Assembly (NCBI GenBank): GCA_003280895.1
Contig: QCDM01000011.1
Span: 1 to 43,591 of the forward strand
Source: Prochlorococcus sp. AG-355-I20
GTDB taxonomy: Bacteria; Cyanobacteriota; Cyanobacteriia; PCC-6307; Cyanobiaceae
Direction of reading: 5' to 3'
Length of the DNA: 43,591 bases
The translations under genes and the position numbers were made by a program. This document shows, piece after piece, positions 1 through 21,552 of the stretch. The notes under the pieces were generated by a model, which saw only the letters and a list, made by a program, of their open reading frames with translations, searched no databases and was not told the DNA's origin. Numbering within the stretch: the stretch's first letter is position 1; every line of letters starts with the position of its first letter.

Positions 1-87
1 TGTCTTAATAAAACCCAAAGATTTAAAATTAATTAACCCAATAATAACTTGTTTAAGAGACTTTTAAAAAATTTTTATTAGATAATT
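1..87. other. Short A/T-rich intergenic stretch at window edge
   Basis: This stretch lies downstream of rlmN. It is A/T-rich with short runs of A and T, and it contains no convincing ORF, tRNA or GC-rich terminator hairpin. Any neighbouring gene lies outside the window. Confidence 0.5.
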
Positions 88-1146
<1,059 letters not shown>

Positions 1147-1161
1147 TTATTTAAACTATTT

Positions 1162-1317
<156 letters not shown>

Positions 1318-1368
1318 TTACGAATTAAAAAATTCATTCTAGTCATTAAAAATAATAATAGAAAATAT

Positions 1369-5496
<4,128 letters not shown>

Positions 5497-5503
5497 TTAA
5501 AGA

Positions 5504-10740
<5,237 letters not shown>

Positions 10741-10962
10741 CCAAGAAAACCTGCGATTTTGTGAGATTTACTATTTACTTTTAATCTACTCAATAATTGG
10801 TTCTTTAACTGTTCACCTAAAATGAAATCAACCATTAAATCTCGATTTCAACAAAAAAAACAATCTAATAAAAAAGAATTAAATTTTGTTTAATGCTGAT
10901 AAATCATTAACTGTGGAAGTTAAAGTCAAAAAATTAAGAAAAATTTCCAGTAATTCCTAATA
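10741..10962 (-). promoter_or_regulatory. rpoB upstream region
   Basis: These 222 bp lie between the tatD stop and the rpoB start on the minus strand. They hold no ORF of note and must contain the promoter and leader of the RNA polymerase block. On the minus strand a TTGACT hexamer is present, but the sequence 15-18 bp beyond it is a poor -10, so no exact promoter is called. No ribosomal protein L10/L7 leader is seen, because rplJ/rplL are not adjacent here. Confidence 0.35.
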
Positions 10963-11772
10963 CTAACAGCTGCTACGCCTACTTAACAAGTCAAATTTAA
11001 ACAAATCTTCAGCATTCTTATATGACTCTCTAGCAATTGTGGTTAATTCAGTAGATCTTAAATCTGCCATAAAATTGGCAACATTTTCAACAAACGCAGG
11101 TTCATTTCTTTTACCCCTAAAAGGAACAGGGGCTAAAAATGGTGAGTCAGTTTCAATTAAGTATTTATCATTTGGGACTATTTTGGCACACTCATGAATT
11201 TCATATGCTTTTGGGAAAGTTACTATGCCACTAAAACTGATGTAGAATCCAAGATTTAAGAATTGCTTCATTTCTTTTGGTGTTCCTGTCCAACAATGAA
11301 GTACTCCATCAGGACATTTTCCTTTTTTAGAGAGATCACTACATATCTCAATCATTTCATTTGCAGCATCTCTGCAATGGATAATTACTGGCAATTGAAG
11401 TTCATGAGCTAACTCCATCTGCGGAATAAGTGCTTCAATTTGCTGAGTTTTATTTTCATTTTTAAAAAAATCTAAGCCTAATTCACCAATAGCTACAACT
11501 CGTCTATCTTCTAGAGCTGATTGTCTAAGAAGAGATTTTGAATTTTGTTCCCATTTTCTTGCTTCTAGCGGATGCAAACCAACTGAATAGTAAATTTCAT
11601 TAAATTTGTGAGATATTTTTTTCAACTTTGGAATTTCTGTTAATTCACAACAAGCATGAACTAATTTTTTTACACCTTTTAGACGCAATCTTAAAACAAC
11701 ATCATCAAGATCTCCCTCAAAATTCTCAAATATTAAATGGCAGTGCGAGTCTATGAGTTCTATATCGCTCAT
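10963..11772 (-). CDS. tatD: TatD family metal-dependent hydrolase (3'-5' DNA/RNA exonuclease family)
   Basis: This is a TIM-barrel metallohydrolase of the TatD/YcfH family, 269 residues. All the metal ligands can be seen: H10 and H12 in DSHCH, E97 in GELGLD, H132 in IHCRD, H159 in LHCWTG and D209 in ETDSPFLAP. Family members degrade DNA or RNA from the 3' end, act in DNA repair and RNA quality control, or have unknown substrates. The protein should be cytoplasmic. The gene starts at ATG 11772, 17 bp downstream of the rpsT stop, so it is probably co-transcribed with rpsT. The symbol follows the family name; which TatD paralogue this is cannot be told from sequence alone. Confidence 0.88.
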   Translation of the reverse strand: MSDIELIDSHCHLIFENFEGDLDDVVLRLRLKGVKKLVHACCELTEIPKLKKISHKFNEIYYSVGLHPLEARKWEQNSKSLLRQSALEDRRVVAIGELGLDFFKNENKTQQIEALIPQMELAHELQLPVIIHCRDAANEMIEICSDLSKKGKCPDGVLHCWTGTPKEMKQFLNLGFYISFSGIVTFPKAYEIHECAKIVPNDKYLIETDSPFLAPVPFRGKRNEPAFVENVANFMADLRSTELTTIARESYKNAEDLFKFDLLSRRSSC

Positions 11773-11789
11773 AATTATGATCTGTCTTT

Positions 11790-12083
11790 TTACTTAGTGG
11801 TAAGAGTAGTTTTTACAAAATTATTGATTTTCGATTTTTTATTAGCACCGTTGTTCTTGTGAAGAACATTTTTTTTAACTGCTTTATCAATTAAGCTAAA
11901 AGCTTTATTAAGACTTGTTTTCACTAAATTTTTATTATCCTCATTGGGGGTTTTTTTATATTTTTCGCAATTCTCTAATGTTTTTTTGGTTAAAGTTCTA
12001 ACAGTAGATTTATATGACTTATTTATTAAACGATTTCTTTCGGCAATTTGTATTCTCTTTTTTGCTGATTTGTTGTTGGCCAC
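11790..12083 (-). CDS. rpsT: 30S ribosomal protein S20
   Basis: This is a small basic protein of 97 residues with the typical S20 start (MANNKSAKKRIQIAERNR) and the helical, lysine-rich body that binds the bottom of 16S rRNA early in 30S assembly. The start codon is GTG at 12083-12081, not ATG. In E. coli rpsT also uses a non-AUG start and is autoregulated at translation, so the weak start here may have a similar role; that is an inference. A TATGAT -10 preceded by TG lies about 27 bp upstream at 12110-12115 and would give a short leader. tatD follows 17 bp downstream. Confidence 0.96.
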   Translation of the reverse strand: MANNKSAKKRIQIAERNRLINKSYKSTVRTLTKKTLENCEKYKKTPNEDNKNLVKTSLNKAFSLIDKAVKKNVLHKNNGANKKSKINNFVKTTLTTK

Positions 12084-12109
12084 AGAGTGTGCGTAATTAG
12101 AAGAATCTC

Positions 12110-12115
12110 ATCATA
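12110..12115 (-). promoter_or_regulatory. Candidate -10 element for rpsT
   Basis: On the minus strand this reads TATGAT, with TG one base upstream (extended -10 pattern). A start site near 12103 would leave a leader of about 20 nt before the GTG start. No convincing -35 was found, which is common in Prochlorococcus promoters. Confidence 0.4.
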
Positions 12116-12144
12116 ACAAATTAATCGTCTAATAATCAATCATA

Positions 12145-12150
12145 TATAAT
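12145..12150 (+). promoter_or_regulatory. Candidate -10 element for hisD
   Basis: A perfect TATAAT lies 54 bp upstream of the hisD ATG in the 120-bp divergent region shared with rpsT. A start site near 12157 would give a leader of about 47 nt. The two proposed -10 boxes of the divergent genes are about 30 bp apart, so the polymerases could interfere. Confidence 0.45.
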
Positions 12151-12203
12151 TTAGAGGATATTAAATTGGTTTTTGAACCTTCCTATTTGAAAAAATTAAG
12201 CAA

Positions 12204-13490
12204 ATGAAGATCATAAATAATAAAAAAGAAGCTTTCAAAGAATTAAAAAGGATTTCTACGCGAACTAATTCAGATAACAATAATAAGATTAATACAATTG
12301 TTGAGGGGATTCTTCAAGAGGTAAAAATCTCTGGAGACAAAGCGGTAGAAAAATATACAAAAAAATTTGATGGTTTCGATCCTGACCCCATGCAAGTGAG
12401 TGCGGATCAAATAAAGCATGCATGGGATGAAATTGATAATAATTTGAAGAATTCACTTATGGTAGCTCATAAAAGAATTCAAAAATTCCATGAAAAAGAA
12501 ATTCCTCAATCTTTCACTCTAAAAGGTGAATATGGTGATACTGTCCAAAGAAGATGGAGACCAGTTAAAAATGCAGGTATTTATATTCCTGGAGGCAGAG
12601 CTGCTTATCCAAGTACAGTATTGATGAATGCTATACCTGCAAAAGTAGCAGGAGTAGAAGAAATTATAATGGTTTCTCCTGGTAATAAAAATGGAGAAAT
12701 AAACAAAACTGTTTTAGCGGCAGCTCACTTATCAGGAATCACTAAAGTGTTTAGAATTGGAGGAGCTCAAGCAATTGGTGCTTTAGCATTTGGCACAAAT
12801 CAAATCAATAAAGTTGATGTTATTTCAGGTCCAGGGAATATATATGTTACGACTGCAAAAAAACTCATTTATGGCTCTACAGGGATTGATTCTTTAGCTG
12901 GTCCAAGTGAAATATTAATCATTGCAGATGAAACAGCTCAAAGCACTCATGTAGCATCAGATCTATTAGCGCAAGCAGAACATGATCCTTTAGCTTCATC
13001 AATACTTCTAACTACATCAAAGAACCAGGCAAAAGAAGTTTTAGAGGAACTTTATAAAAAAATGGATGATCATCCAAGAAAAGAAATTTGCATGCAATCA
13101 ATAAAAAATTGGGGTTTAATTGTGATTTGCGAGAATTACGAATTATGTGTTGAACTAAGCAATAACTTTGCTCCTGAACACCTAGAAATTCTTACTAAAG
13201 ATTCAAAAAAAATTCTTGCAGGAATAGAGAATGCAGGAGCGATATTTTTAGGAAAATGGACCCCAGAAGCTGTTGGAGATTATCTTGCTGGACCAAATCA
13301 TACTTTACCCACTTCAGGGAATTCTAGATTTAGCGGTTCTTTAGGAGTTGAAACTTTTATGAAAAATACTTCAATAATAGAATTTAATGAAAAAAGTTTA
13401 AAAATTAATAGTCTTGATATTATTAATCTTGCTAAGAGTGAGGGCTTACATAGCCACGCCAACTCTGTACAAATAAGATTTGAAGATTAG
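12204..13490 (+). CDS. hisD: Histidinol dehydrogenase
   Basis: The enzyme catalyses the last two steps of histidine synthesis, oxidising L-histidinol to L-histidinal and then to L-histidine with two NAD+. The protein has 428 residues, normal length. Zinc ligands expected from the E. coli enzyme are visible at Q257, H260, D359 and H418. The catalytic Glu-His pair is E325-H326 in APEHLE. Family blocks [22 protein letters not shown] and AGPSEILI are intact. It is a lone his gene here, as is usual in cyanobacteria where his genes are scattered. Its TAG stop overlaps the TAA stop of convergent rpiA by four bases. Confidence 0.97.
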   Translation: MKIINNKKEAFKELKRISTRTNSDNNNKINTIVEGILQEVKISGDKAVEKYTKKFDGFDPDPMQVSADQIKHAWDEIDNNLKNSLMVAHKRIQKFHEKEIPQSFTLKGEYGDTVQRRWRPVKNAGIYIPGGRAAYPSTVLMNAIPAKVAGVEEIIMVSPGNKNGEINKTVLAAAHLSGITKVFRIGGAQAIGALAFGTNQINKVDVISGPGNIYVTTAKKLIYGSTGIDSLAGPSEILIIADETAQSTHVASDLLAQAEHDPLASSILLTTSKNQAKEVLEELYKKMDDHPRKEICMQSIKNWGLIVICENYELCVELSNNFAPEHLEILTKDSKKILAGIENAGAIFLGKWTPEAVGDYLAGPNHTLPTSGNSRFSGSLGVETFMKNTSIIEFNEKSLKINSLDIINLAKSEGLHSHANSVQIRFED

Positions 13491-14200
13491 CTAGCTCTTG
13501 AGGGTGAGTAAACCAATGGAATGTCGTCTTCAATTTTACCTACTAATACTTTGTCTGTAAGATCAACGAATAATCCATTTTCTAAAACTCCTGGAATATT
13601 ATTAATCTTCATTTCAATGTCTTTTGGATTCTTAATACCATCATTAAATAATACATCTAGGATGAGATTGCCTTGGTCAGTAACCACTGGGCCAGCTTTT
13701 TTAGTAGCCATTCTTAAAGAAGAACTGCCATTCATTTTTGAAATGACTTCCTGAACTTGCTTCCAAGCATTTGGAAGAACTTCTACAGGTAAAGGGAAAG
13801 ATTGATTTAAATTTTGTACAAGTTTAGTTTCATCAACAACAATCAACAATTGATTAGCTTTAGATGCCACTAACTTTTCTCTAACATGGCATGCTCCTCC
13901 TCCTTTTATTAATTGAAATCCTGGATCAACTTCATCTGCTCCATCAATGGCTAAATCAATTTGAGATACAGAAGCTAAATCGATAAGCGGGATATCCAGT
14001 TCAAGCGCTAAAACTTCTGATTGAAAAGAAGTTGCAACACCTCTTATATTTTGTAGTTTTCCTGAATGTATTTCATCAGCAAGGCTTTTTATCATTAACG
14101 CAGCTGTAGATCCAGAACCTAATCCGAGGATCATGCCACTCTTTACTTCACTAATTGCTGCATCAGCAACTACTTGTTTCATTTGAGTTTGTGAATCCAA
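13487..14200 (-). CDS. rpiA: Ribose-5-phosphate isomerase A
   Basis: It interconverts ribose 5-phosphate and ribulose 5-phosphate, needed in the Calvin cycle and pentose phosphate pathway. The protein has 237 residues. The phosphate-binding loop GLGSGST is at about residues 26-32, the DGADEVD motif starts at D86, and the catalytic glutamate is E108 in the [11 protein letters not shown] block. The start is ATG 14200; a second in-frame Met at residue 7 is an alternative start. It lies 47 bp downstream of the htrA-type gene on the same strand and ends head-on into hisD with a 4-bp overlap. Confidence 0.96.
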   Translation of the reverse strand: MDSQTQMKQVVADAAISEVKSGMILGLGSGSTAALMIKSLADEIHSGKLQNIRGVATSFQSEVLALELDIPLIDLASVSQIDLAIDGADEVDPGFQLIKGGGACHVREKLVASKANQLLIVVDETKLVQNLNQSFPLPVEVLPNAWKQVQEVISKMNGSSSLRMATKKAGPVVTDQGNLILDVLFNDGIKNPKDIEMKINNIPGVLENGLFVDLTDKVLVGKIEDDIPLVYSPSRAS

Positions 14201-14247
14201 AATCTTTTTCTCTAATGGTTATAGATTATTAAATTTCAATGGGTGCT

Positions 14248-15378
<1,131 letters not shown>

Positions 15379-15537
15379 TTAATTGATAGTTTTTGAATTT
15401 ATTTGATAAATCTAATTGAAGAAAAAGATTAATGTTGTTTTTTTGTTTACATCCATAAAATGCAAATTTTTAAATTTTTCTATAGAAAAAACTTCTTAAT
15501 ATGTGAAAATAAATTTTAAATAAATTTATAAATAAAT
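15379..15537. promoter_or_regulatory. Divergent A/T-rich promoter region between htrA-type gene and rimP operon
   Basis: This 159-bp region should hold promoters for both directions. It is extremely A/T-rich and contains several TATAAA/TAAAAT-like hexamers, so no single -10 can be selected. No small ORF longer than about 20 codons was found. Confidence 0.35.
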
Positions 15538-16005
15538 TTGAACAAAGAAAACAAAAGTAAAATAGAAGCTTTTTTAAAAAAAGTTGCTAATGAAAGAGAT
15601 TTAGAAATATGTGGATTAAATATGCAAACTAATCAAAACCCGATTGTTATTGAAATAATTATACGAAAAACTAATGGGGATGACATTTCCTTAGATGATT
15701 GTGCGCTATTTAATACACCAGCATCTGACGAAATAGAAAAATCAAATCTTTTAAATTGTTCATATGTGTTAGAAATTAGTAGTCAAGGGGTCAGTGATGA
15801 ATTAACCTCAGATAGAGACTTCAAAACTTTTAAGGGTTTTCCAGTTAATGTTGAGTTAAACCAAAAGAATTCAAAAATAAAATTCCTGAATGGTTTACTT
15901 TATGAAAAGTCTAATGATTATTTAGCCATTAACATTAAAGGTAGGATAAAGAAAATCCCTTTCGATGAAGTATTAAAAATTAGTCTTTGTACCTTAAAAG
16001 ATTAA
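15538..16005 (+). CDS. rimP: Ribosome maturation factor RimP
   Basis: RimP assists assembly of the 30S subunit, probably the 3' domain and central pseudoknot. The protein has 155 residues. Family cues are the short helix-rich N domain followed by the segment [27 protein letters not shown], which matches the conserved LEVSSPGldRpL region, and a C-terminal small barrel. The start is TTG at 15538; no ATG gives a correct N terminus, and [15 protein letters not shown] is a plausible beginning. It is the first gene of rimP-nusA-ylxR-infB, a cluster conserved across bacteria, which supports the call. The next gene, nusA, begins 37 bp later. Confidence 0.92.
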   Translation: MNKENKSKIEAFLKKVANERDLEICGLNMQTNQNPIVIEIIIRKTNGDDISLDDCALFNTPASDEIEKSNLLNCSYVLEISSQGVSDELTSDRDFKTFKGFPVNVELNQKNSKIKFLNGLLYEKSNDYLAINIKGRIKKIPFDEVLKISLCTLKD

Positions 16006-16042
16006 TTATTTTTCAACCATTATTAAATTTTACCCATCATAG

Positions 16043-17446
16043 ATGGCATTAGTTATTCTCCCAGGTTTAAACAATCTTATTGAAGATATTAGTGAGGAAA
16101 AAAAGTTACCTCCTAATATCGTTGAAGCAGCTTTGCGCGAAGCTTTGTTAAAAGGATACGAAAAATATAGAAGAACTTTTTACATTGGCGTTAACGAAGA
16201 TCCATTTGATGAAGAATACTTTAGTAATTTTGATGTTGGACTAGATCTAGATGAGGAAGGTTACAGGATTTTATCAAGTAAAATAATTGTAGAAGAAGTT
16301 GAAAGCGAAGATCATCAAATATCTTTAGTAGAAGTTAAACAAGTAGCTGATGATGCTCAAATAGGTGACACGGTTGTTTTAGATGTTACTCCAGAAAAAG
16401 AGGATTTTGGAAGAATGGCTGCTTCAACAACAAAGCAAGTTTTAGCTCAAAAATTAAGAGATCAACAAAGAAAAATGATTCAAGAAGAATTTGCAGATTT
16501 GGAAGATCCTGTTTTAACAGCGAGAGTTATAAGATTTGAAAGACAATCAGTCATAATGGGAGTTAGTTCGGGTATTGGTAGACCTGAAGTAGAAGCCGAA
16601 CTTCCTAAAAGAGATCAATTACCAAATGATAATTATAGAGCTAATGCAACTTTCAAAGTATTCTTGAAAGAAGTTAGCGAAATAGCAAGAAAAGGGCCAC
16701 AACTTTTTGTAAGCAGAGCAAATGCTGGATTAGTTGTTTATTTATTTGAAAATGAAGTACCAGAAATTCAAGAAGGCACAGTAAAAATTGTTGCTGTTTC
16801 AAGAGAAGCAAATCCTCCTTCAAGAGCTGTTGGACCAAGAACAAAAGTAGCTGTTGATAGCGTTGAACAAGAAGTTGACCCTGTGGGTGCTTGTATTGGA
16901 GCTAGAGGGGCAAGAATCCAACAAGTAGTGAACGAATTAAGAGGAGAAAAAATTGATGTTATTAAATGGTCATCTGACCCAATTCAATATATATTAAATT
17001 CTTTAAGTCCAGCGAAAGTCGATCTCGTAAGACTTGTTGACCCAGAAGGTCAACACGCGCATGTACTTGTTCCTCCAGATCAATTAAGTCTCGCAATTGG
17101 TAGAGAGGGACAAAATGTAAGACTCGCAGCAAGATTAACTGGTTGGAAGATTGATGTTAAAAACTCACATGAATACGATCAGGAAGCAGAAGATGCTGCA
17201 GTATCTGAATTAATCATTCAAAGGGAAGATGAAGAGAATCTCCAGCGACAAGCTGAGCTTAGATTAGAAGCAGAACAAGCTGAGCGTGCTGCGGAAGATG
17301 CAAGATTAAGAGAGCTTTATCCCCTACCTGAAGATGATGATGAATATGAACAAGAATTATATGAAGAAGAGAACTTCTCGGATAGTGATCAATTAGAGAC
17401 AGTACAAGATGGTGAAATATCCGCTAAAGAGGAGAGAAAACGGTGA
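16043..17446 (+). CDS. nusA: Transcription termination/antitermination factor NusA
   Basis: NusA binds RNA polymerase and nascent RNA and controls pausing, termination and rRNA antitermination. The protein has 467 residues: the N-terminal polymerase-binding domain (about 1-130), S1 domain (about 135-200), and KH1 and KH2 domains (about 200-350) with the [12 protein letters not shown] and [18 protein letters not shown] signatures. The end, from about residue 370, is a long acidic coiled region rich in E, D and Q, in place of the acidic repeats of E. coli NusA. The GTG start of ylxR overlaps its TGA stop (sequence GTGA), indicating translational coupling. Confidence 0.96.
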   Translation: MALVILPGLNNLIEDISEEKKLPPNIVEAALREALLKGYEKYRRTFYIGVNEDPFDEEYFSNFDVGLDLDEEGYRILSSKIIVEEVESEDHQISLVEVKQVADDAQIGDTVVLDVTPEKEDFGRMAASTTKQVLAQKLRDQQRKMIQEEFADLEDPVLTARVIRFERQSVIMGVSSGIGRPEVEAELPKRDQLPNDNYRANATFKVFLKEVSEIARKGPQLFVSRANAGLVVYLFENEVPEIQEGTVKIVAVSREANPPSRAVGPRTKVAVDSVEQEVDPVGACIGARGARIQQVVNELRGEKIDVIKWSSDPIQYILNSLSPAKVDLVRLVDPEGQHAHVLVPPDQLSLAIGREGQNVRLAARLTGWKIDVKNSHEYDQEAEDAAVSELIIQREDEENLQRQAELRLEAEQAERAAEDARLRELYPLPEDDDEYEQELYEEENFSDSDQLETVQDGEISAKEERKR

Positions 17447-17724
17447 TACAACAAACCCCTGTTTTGCGTTTATGCATTTCATGTAGAAAAACATATAACA
17501 GGAAAGATCTTATAAAGATTACTAAAGATCATATGCAAGGCATCATGTTTCATCAGGGTATGGGGCGATCAGCCTACATTTGCAAGTCAAAAAAATGTTA
17601 CTCAGATTCCAAGATCAAAAAAAAGCTTCAAAAAGCTTTAAAAATATCTTTAGAACCTGAATTTATGGATATTTTTGAAAAAGAAATTACAAGCTACGAT
17701 GACTATCCCAATAAGGGAATATAA
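17443..17724 (+). CDS. ylxR: YlxR family RNA-binding protein (DUF448)
   Basis: This is a small basic protein of 93 residues of the YlxR/RnpM family. It contains the CISCRK motif near the N terminus and the conserved GRSAYIC segment. Members bind nucleic acid; in Bacillus and related bacteria one has been linked to RNase P function and gene regulation. The cyanobacterial role is unproven. The start is GTG 17443, overlapping the nusA stop by four bases, and infB follows 48 bp later. Its position between nusA and infB is conserved in most bacteria. Confidence 0.93.
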   Translation: MIQQTPVLRLCISCRKTYNRKDLIKITKDHMQGIMFHQGMGRSAYICKSKKCYSDSKIKKKLQKALKISLEPEFMDIFEKEITSYDDYPNKGI

Positions 17725-17772
17725 TTAAATTAAATTCTCTTTAATTTCCAAAAAGAGTACAATTCAGATTAA

Positions 17773-20700
17773 ATGACTATCAGCGATAAAATCAGAATTT
17801 ATGAACTTTCCAGAGACTTAAATCTGGATAATAAAGATATATTGGATGCCGCTCAAAAACTTTCAATTTCAGTAAAAAGCCATAGCAGTTCAATTAGTGC
17901 AGAAGAAGCAAAAAAAATAAAAAATCTTATTAATAAAAAAAATTCCGATAAAAAAATTCTTTCTATTAATAAACCTTCAATTCAAAAAGATAATAATAAA
18001 CAAAACGCTGAAAATGAATCTCTTATCTCCTCTATAAAAGGAAAAACTCCTAAAGATAATTCAAACAAAAAGCCATTGTTGATGAAACCTATTAATAAAC
18101 CTGAATCACAAAAAATAATTTCAAATAAACCTATAAATCTCAATAAGCCCACAATTACCAATAGTGCAAAATCTCAACCAAATCTTACAAATCAAAATAT
18201 AAATAGTAAAATTTCAAATAATCTCAAACATGATAAAAAAAATTTCCGAAATAACACAACCCCACCTATTAAAAGCCCATCGAAACCTCCTATTCAATTA
18301 ATTGCTAAGCCTAAAAATATTAATAATAATATTGAATCTAATGAATCTTCCCAAAACATCTCCAGTGGAGGAAAAAGACAAATATCAAACAAAACTGACC
18401 AAAATTCGAACAAATCTAAAACAAAAAGTATTAATAACAGAATCGCCCCCCCTGAGCTCGTAGGAGCTCCAATAAGAAGAGACGCAACCAATCAGCAAAA
18501 TAATAAGCAAAACATTTCTTTTAAACAAAATCTCCAAAAAAGATCTGGGACGCCTAATAGACCTGGTATGCCGAATAGGCCTGGGTTAAGAAACAAACCA
18601 TCAGATCAAGGCAGACCTGGATCTTTTAATAGACAAGCAAATACAAGCAGGTCTGGAACTCCCAACAGACCTGGTATGACTAATAGGCCTGGGTTAAGAA
18701 ACAAACCATCGGATCAAGGCAGACCTGGATCTTTCAATAGACAAGCAAATACAAGTAGGTCTGGAACTCCCAACAGGCCTGGTATGACTAATAGGCCTGG
18801 TATGACTAATAGGCCTGGGTCTAAATTCAATGATCAAAAAACACCTGGAATTAGAAAGCCAGTATCACCTAATGAACTCTTACAACTTCAAAAAACTAAC
18901 AAATCTGATAGTGACAAAAAAATTATAAAAAATAATGAAAAACAGAATATTGAGACAACCAAACACAAGGCAAAAGCTCCAAATACTCGTCCACAAAGTG
19001 CACCTAATTCAAAAAAACCACCTCACAGAACATTTTCAAATAATTCTAAAAAACCTGGAAAGACAGACTGGGATGATAGCGCAAAACTTGAAGCATTAAG
19101 AAGCAAAAATACCCAAAAACAAAGACAGAAAGTTCATATTATTGGTGAGAATGATGATTCATTAACATCGGAAACTAGTGGATATTCAGGCGAAAAAACT
19201 TCAATCTTATCAGCTAGTTTGGCGCGTCCGAAGAAAGAAAAGTCTGCTGAATCCAAATCTCAAAAAACTATTAAACAATTAAAAAAGAAGAAAAAAGAGA
19301 CTACTAGGCAAAGACAAAAAAGAAGAGCTTTGGAGTTAAAGGCTGCCAAAGAAGCCAAACAAGTAAGACCTGAAATGATAATCGTGCCTGAAGATAATTT
19401 AACAGTCCAAGAATTAGCCGATAAATTAAGTCTTGAAAGTTCTGAAATAATAAAATCTCTTTTTTTTAAGGGAATAACTGCAACTGTTACTCAATCACTC
19501 GACTTAGCAACAATTGAGACAGTAGCAGAAGAATTTGGAGTACCTGTTTTGCAAGATGATATCCAAGAAGCTGCTGAGAAAACAGTTGATATGATTGAAT
19601 CCGAAGATATTGATAATCTACTAAGAAGACCACCTGTTATCACAGTGATGGGTCATGTAGATCATGGCAAAACAAGTCTTTTAGATTCCATCAGAGAATC
19701 AAGAGTAGCTTCAGGCGAAGCAGGGGGGATCACTCAACACATAGGGGCTTATCAAGTTGAATTTGAACATGAATCCCAAAAGAAAAAATTAACTTTTCTT
19801 GATACCCCTGGTCATGAAGCCTTTACTGCAATGAGAGCAAGGGGTACAAAGGTTACAGATGTAGCTGTTCTTGTAGTTGCGGCAGATGATGGTTGCAGAC
19901 CTCAAACACTAGAAGCTATCAGTCATGCAAGAGCTGCAAAAGTACCAATTGTTGTTGCAATAAATAAAATTGACAAAGAAGGGGCATCTCCAGACAGAGT
20001 AAAGCAGGAACTATCAGAAAAAGATTTAATTGCTGAAGATTGGGGAGGAGATACAGTGATGGTTCCAGTAAGTGCTATCAAAAAACAAAATATTGAAAAA
20101 TTACTCGAAATGATTTTGTTAGTTTCAGAGGTAGAAGATCTACAAGCTAACCCTGATAGATTTGCAAAAGGTACTGTTATTGAAGCCCACTTAGACAAAG
20201 CAAAAGGGCCTGTGGCTACTTTGTTAGTACAAAATGGAACCTTGAAATCTGGAGATGTTTTAGCTGCGGGTTCAGTCCTTGGAAAAATTAGAGCAATGGT
20301 TGATGAACATGGCAATAGAATCAAACAAGCAGGACCATCATTCCCAGTGGAAGCGCTAGGATTCAGTGAAGTACCCACTGCAGGAGACGAATTCGAAGTC
20401 TACCCTGATGAGAAAACTGCGCGGGCGATTGTCGGAGAAAGGGCAACAGATGCTAGAGCCACAAAACTAGCTCAGCAAATGGCCTCTAGAAGGGTCAGCT
20501 TATCATCCTTATCAACTCAAGCAAATGATGGAGAACTAAAGGAGTTGAACTTAATTCTCAAAGCTGATGTTCAAGGTAGTGTTGAAGCTATATTAGGATC
20601 ACTAGAACAATTACCAAAAAATGAAGTTCAAGTCAGAGTCCTACTTTCTGCTCCTGGAGAAATAACTGAGACAGATATAGATCTCGCTGCTGCATCTGGG

Positions 20701-21153
20701 TCAGTAATCATTGGATTTAACACCTCATTGGCTTCTGGCGCAAAGAGAGCAGCTGATGCTAATGATGTTGATATAAGAGAATATGAAGTAATCTATAAAC
20801 TCTTAGAAGATATTCAGTTGGCCATGGAAGGACTACTTGAACCCGATCTTGTCGAAGAGTCTTTAGGGCAAGCTGAAGTTAGAGCAACTTTCGCAGTCGG
20901 TAAAGGAGCTATTGCGGGCTGTTATATACAAACTGGCAAATTACAGAGGAATTGTTCTCTGAGGGTTATTAGATCAGAGAAAATAATATTTGAGGGTAAT
21001 TTAGACTCTCTAAAAAGAGCTAAAGATGATGTAAAAGAAGTTAATACAGGATTTGAATGTGGAGTTGGCTGCGATAAATTCTCTTCATGGATTGAAGGGG
21101 ATGTAATCAAAGCATTCAAATTTGTTACCAAAAAGAGGACCTTATCACAATAA
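17773..21153 (+). CDS. infB: Translation initiation factor IF-2
   Basis: This GTPase brings initiator fMet-tRNA to the 30S subunit and promotes 70S formation. The protein is long, 1126 residues. A short N-terminal IF2N fold (about 1-45) is followed by an extended disordered region rich in N, K, S, P and R up to about residue 530. A second IF2N domain ([20 protein letters not shown]) follows, then the G domain with GHVDHGKT at 627-634, DTPGH from 677 and NKID at 731-734, then domains II-IV. The disordered region contains an in-frame 108-bp tandem repeat (residues about 257-350) described separately. Core domains are intact. It closes the rimP-nusA-ylxR-infB operon and ends 16 bp from a convergent gene. 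Confidence 0.97.
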   Translation: MTISDKIRIYELSRDLNLDNKDILDAAQKLSISVKSHSSSISAEEAKKIKNLINKKNSDKKILSINKPSIQKDNNKQNAENESLISSIKGKTPKDNSNKKPLLMKPINKPESQKIISNKPINLNKPTITNSAKSQPNLTNQNINSKISNNLKHDKKNFRNNTTPPIKSPSKPPIQLIAKPKNINNNIESNESSQNISSGGKRQISNKTDQNSNKSKTKSINNRIAPPELVGAPIRRDATNQQNNKQNISFKQNLQKRSGTPNRPGMPNRPGLRNKPSDQGRPGSFNRQANTSRSGTPNRPGMTNRPGLRNKPSDQGRPGSFNRQANTSRSGTPNRPGMTNRPGMTNRPGSKFNDQKTPGIRKPVSPNELLQLQKTNKSDSDKKIIKNNEKQNIETTKHKAKAPNTRPQSAPNSKKPPHRTFSNNSKKPGKTDWDDSAKLEALRSKNTQKQRQKVHIIGENDDSLTSETSGYSGEKTSILSASLARPKKEKSAESKSQKTIKQLKKKKKETTRQRQKRRALELKAAKEAKQVRPEMIIVPEDNLTVQELADKLSLESSEIIKSLFFKGITATVTQSLDLATIETVAEEFGVPVLQDDIQEAAEKTVDMIESEDIDNLLRRPPVITVMGHVDHGKTSLLDSIRESRVASGEAGGITQHIGAYQVEFEHESQKKKLTFLDTPGHEAFTAMRARGTKVTDVAVLVVAADDGCRPQTLEAISHARAAKVPIVVAINKIDKEGASPDRVKQELSEKDLIAEDWGGDTVMVPVSAIKKQNIEKLLEMILLVSEVEDLQANPDRFAKGTVIEAHLDKAKGPVATLLVQNGTLKSGDVLAAGSVLGKIRAMVDEHGNRIKQAGPSFPVEALGFSEVPTAGDEFEVYPDEKTARAIVGERATDARATKLAQQMASRRVSLSSLSTQANDGELKELNLILKADVQGSVEAILGSLEQLPKNEVQVRVLLSAPGEITETDIDLAAASGSVIIGFNTSLASGAKRAADANDVDIREYEVIYKLLEDIQLAMEGLLEPDLVEESLGQAEVRATFAVGKGAIAGCYIQTGKLQRNCSLRVIRSEKIIFEGNLDSLKRAKDDVKEVNTGFECGVGCDKFSSWIEGDVIKAFKFVTKKRTLSQ
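18541..18830 (+). repeat. In-frame 108-bp tandem repeat plus 18-bp sub-repeats inside infB
   Basis: Two full units of 108 bp (36 codons) start at 18541 and 18649, and a third partial unit starts at 18757. The third then switches to a short 18-bp unit (codons GMTNRP) present at 18781 and 18799. The encoded protein repeat is of the type [35 protein letters not shown], rich in R, P, G and N. Units differ by only a few bases (for example CCA TCA versus CCA TCG), suggesting recent duplication. All steps keep frame, so repeat-number changes alter only the disordered arm of IF-2. Confidence 0.95.
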
Positions 21154-21169
21154 TTAAACATCTAGCTTA

Positions 21170-21418
21170 TTAATCTTTATTTCTGTCAAAGATTAATAAA
21201 GTAGGAAATATTACACAAGCACCCAACTGTATGAGAAGGTTATTTTGCTGCAATTCAGTTCCGCTTGCAATTCTGGAAAGCATTATTAGAAGTCCCAAAA
21301 ATGCAGAGCCGCTAAAAGCTATCCATAATATTCTTCTTAATCCCTTAAAAGGAGCTTGAGACTCCTTTAATAATTTCTTTTTCAATTCAGGATCTATTTT
21401 TGACATAAATTCTTTCAA
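21170..21418 (-). CDS. DUF3493 family small membrane protein
   Basis: An 82-residue protein resembling the DUF3493 / Low-PSII-accumulation-like family found in cyanobacteria and plastids. A charged N-terminal half (PELKKKLLKESQAPFKGLRR) precedes two predicted membrane helices (about 30-48 and 58-77). Plant and algal relatives affect photosystem II assembly; whether this short bacterial member does so is unknown. There are two in-frame starts: ATG 21418 and ATG 21406, the latter giving MSKIDPELKK. It is convergent with infB, 16 bp apart, and lies back to back with the tRNA-Thr gene. Confidence 0.75.
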   Translation of the reverse strand: MKEFMSKIDPELKKKLLKESQAPFKGLRRILWIAFSGSAFLGLLIMLSRIASGTELQQNNLLIQLGACVIFPTLLIFDRNKD

Positions 21419-21461
21419 TTATAAAATTAAGTCTATATGAAAAAATCCAGTATTTAATTTG

Positions 21462-21533
21462 GCCGGTGTAGCTCAGCGGTAGAGCAACTGTCTCGTAAAC
21501 AGTAGGTCATTGGTTCAATTCCAATTATCGGCA
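21462..21533 (+). tRNA. trnT: tRNA-Thr (anticodon CGT)
   Basis: A complete 72-nt cloverleaf can be folded by hand. The 7-bp acceptor stem includes two G-U pairs. The D arm is GCTC/GAGC. The anticodon stem ACTGT/ACAGT has loop CTCGTAA, so the anticodon is CGT reading ACG. The T arm is ATTGG/CCAAT with loop TTCAATT, and the discriminator is A. The 3' CCA is not encoded, as is usual in cyanobacteria. No duplicated 3' end of the tRNA that would mark an integration site was seen in the window. Confidence 0.96.
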
Positions 21534-21552
21534 CTTAAAAAAGCAAATTGAA

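Noticed and set aside
1..87. Rho-independent terminator after rlmN
   Set aside because: Only A/T palindromes are visible, without a GC-containing stem, so no terminator is called.
10741..10962. Exact sigma-70 promoter for rpoB
   Set aside because: A TTGACT hexamer exists on the minus strand, but the -10 at correct spacing is poor, so only the region is listed.
15459..15518. 19-codon ORF before rimP
   Set aside because: It is very short, A/T-driven, without conservation evidence, and lies within a presumed promoter region.
18541..18830. Regular repeats that might suggest a CRISPR array
   Set aside because: Units are 108 bp tandem copies without unique spacers, lie in frame inside infB, and no cas genes are near.
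19923..20378. 151-codon open frame on the minus strand within infB
   Set aside because: It lies fully antisense to the conserved G domain of IF-2, has no recognisable domain, and is explained by codon bias on the coding strand.
21462..21533. tRNA-Thr as an integration site for an island or prophage
   Set aside because: No integrase lies next to it and no repeated tRNA 3' end is visible within the window; the flanking genes look chromosomal.
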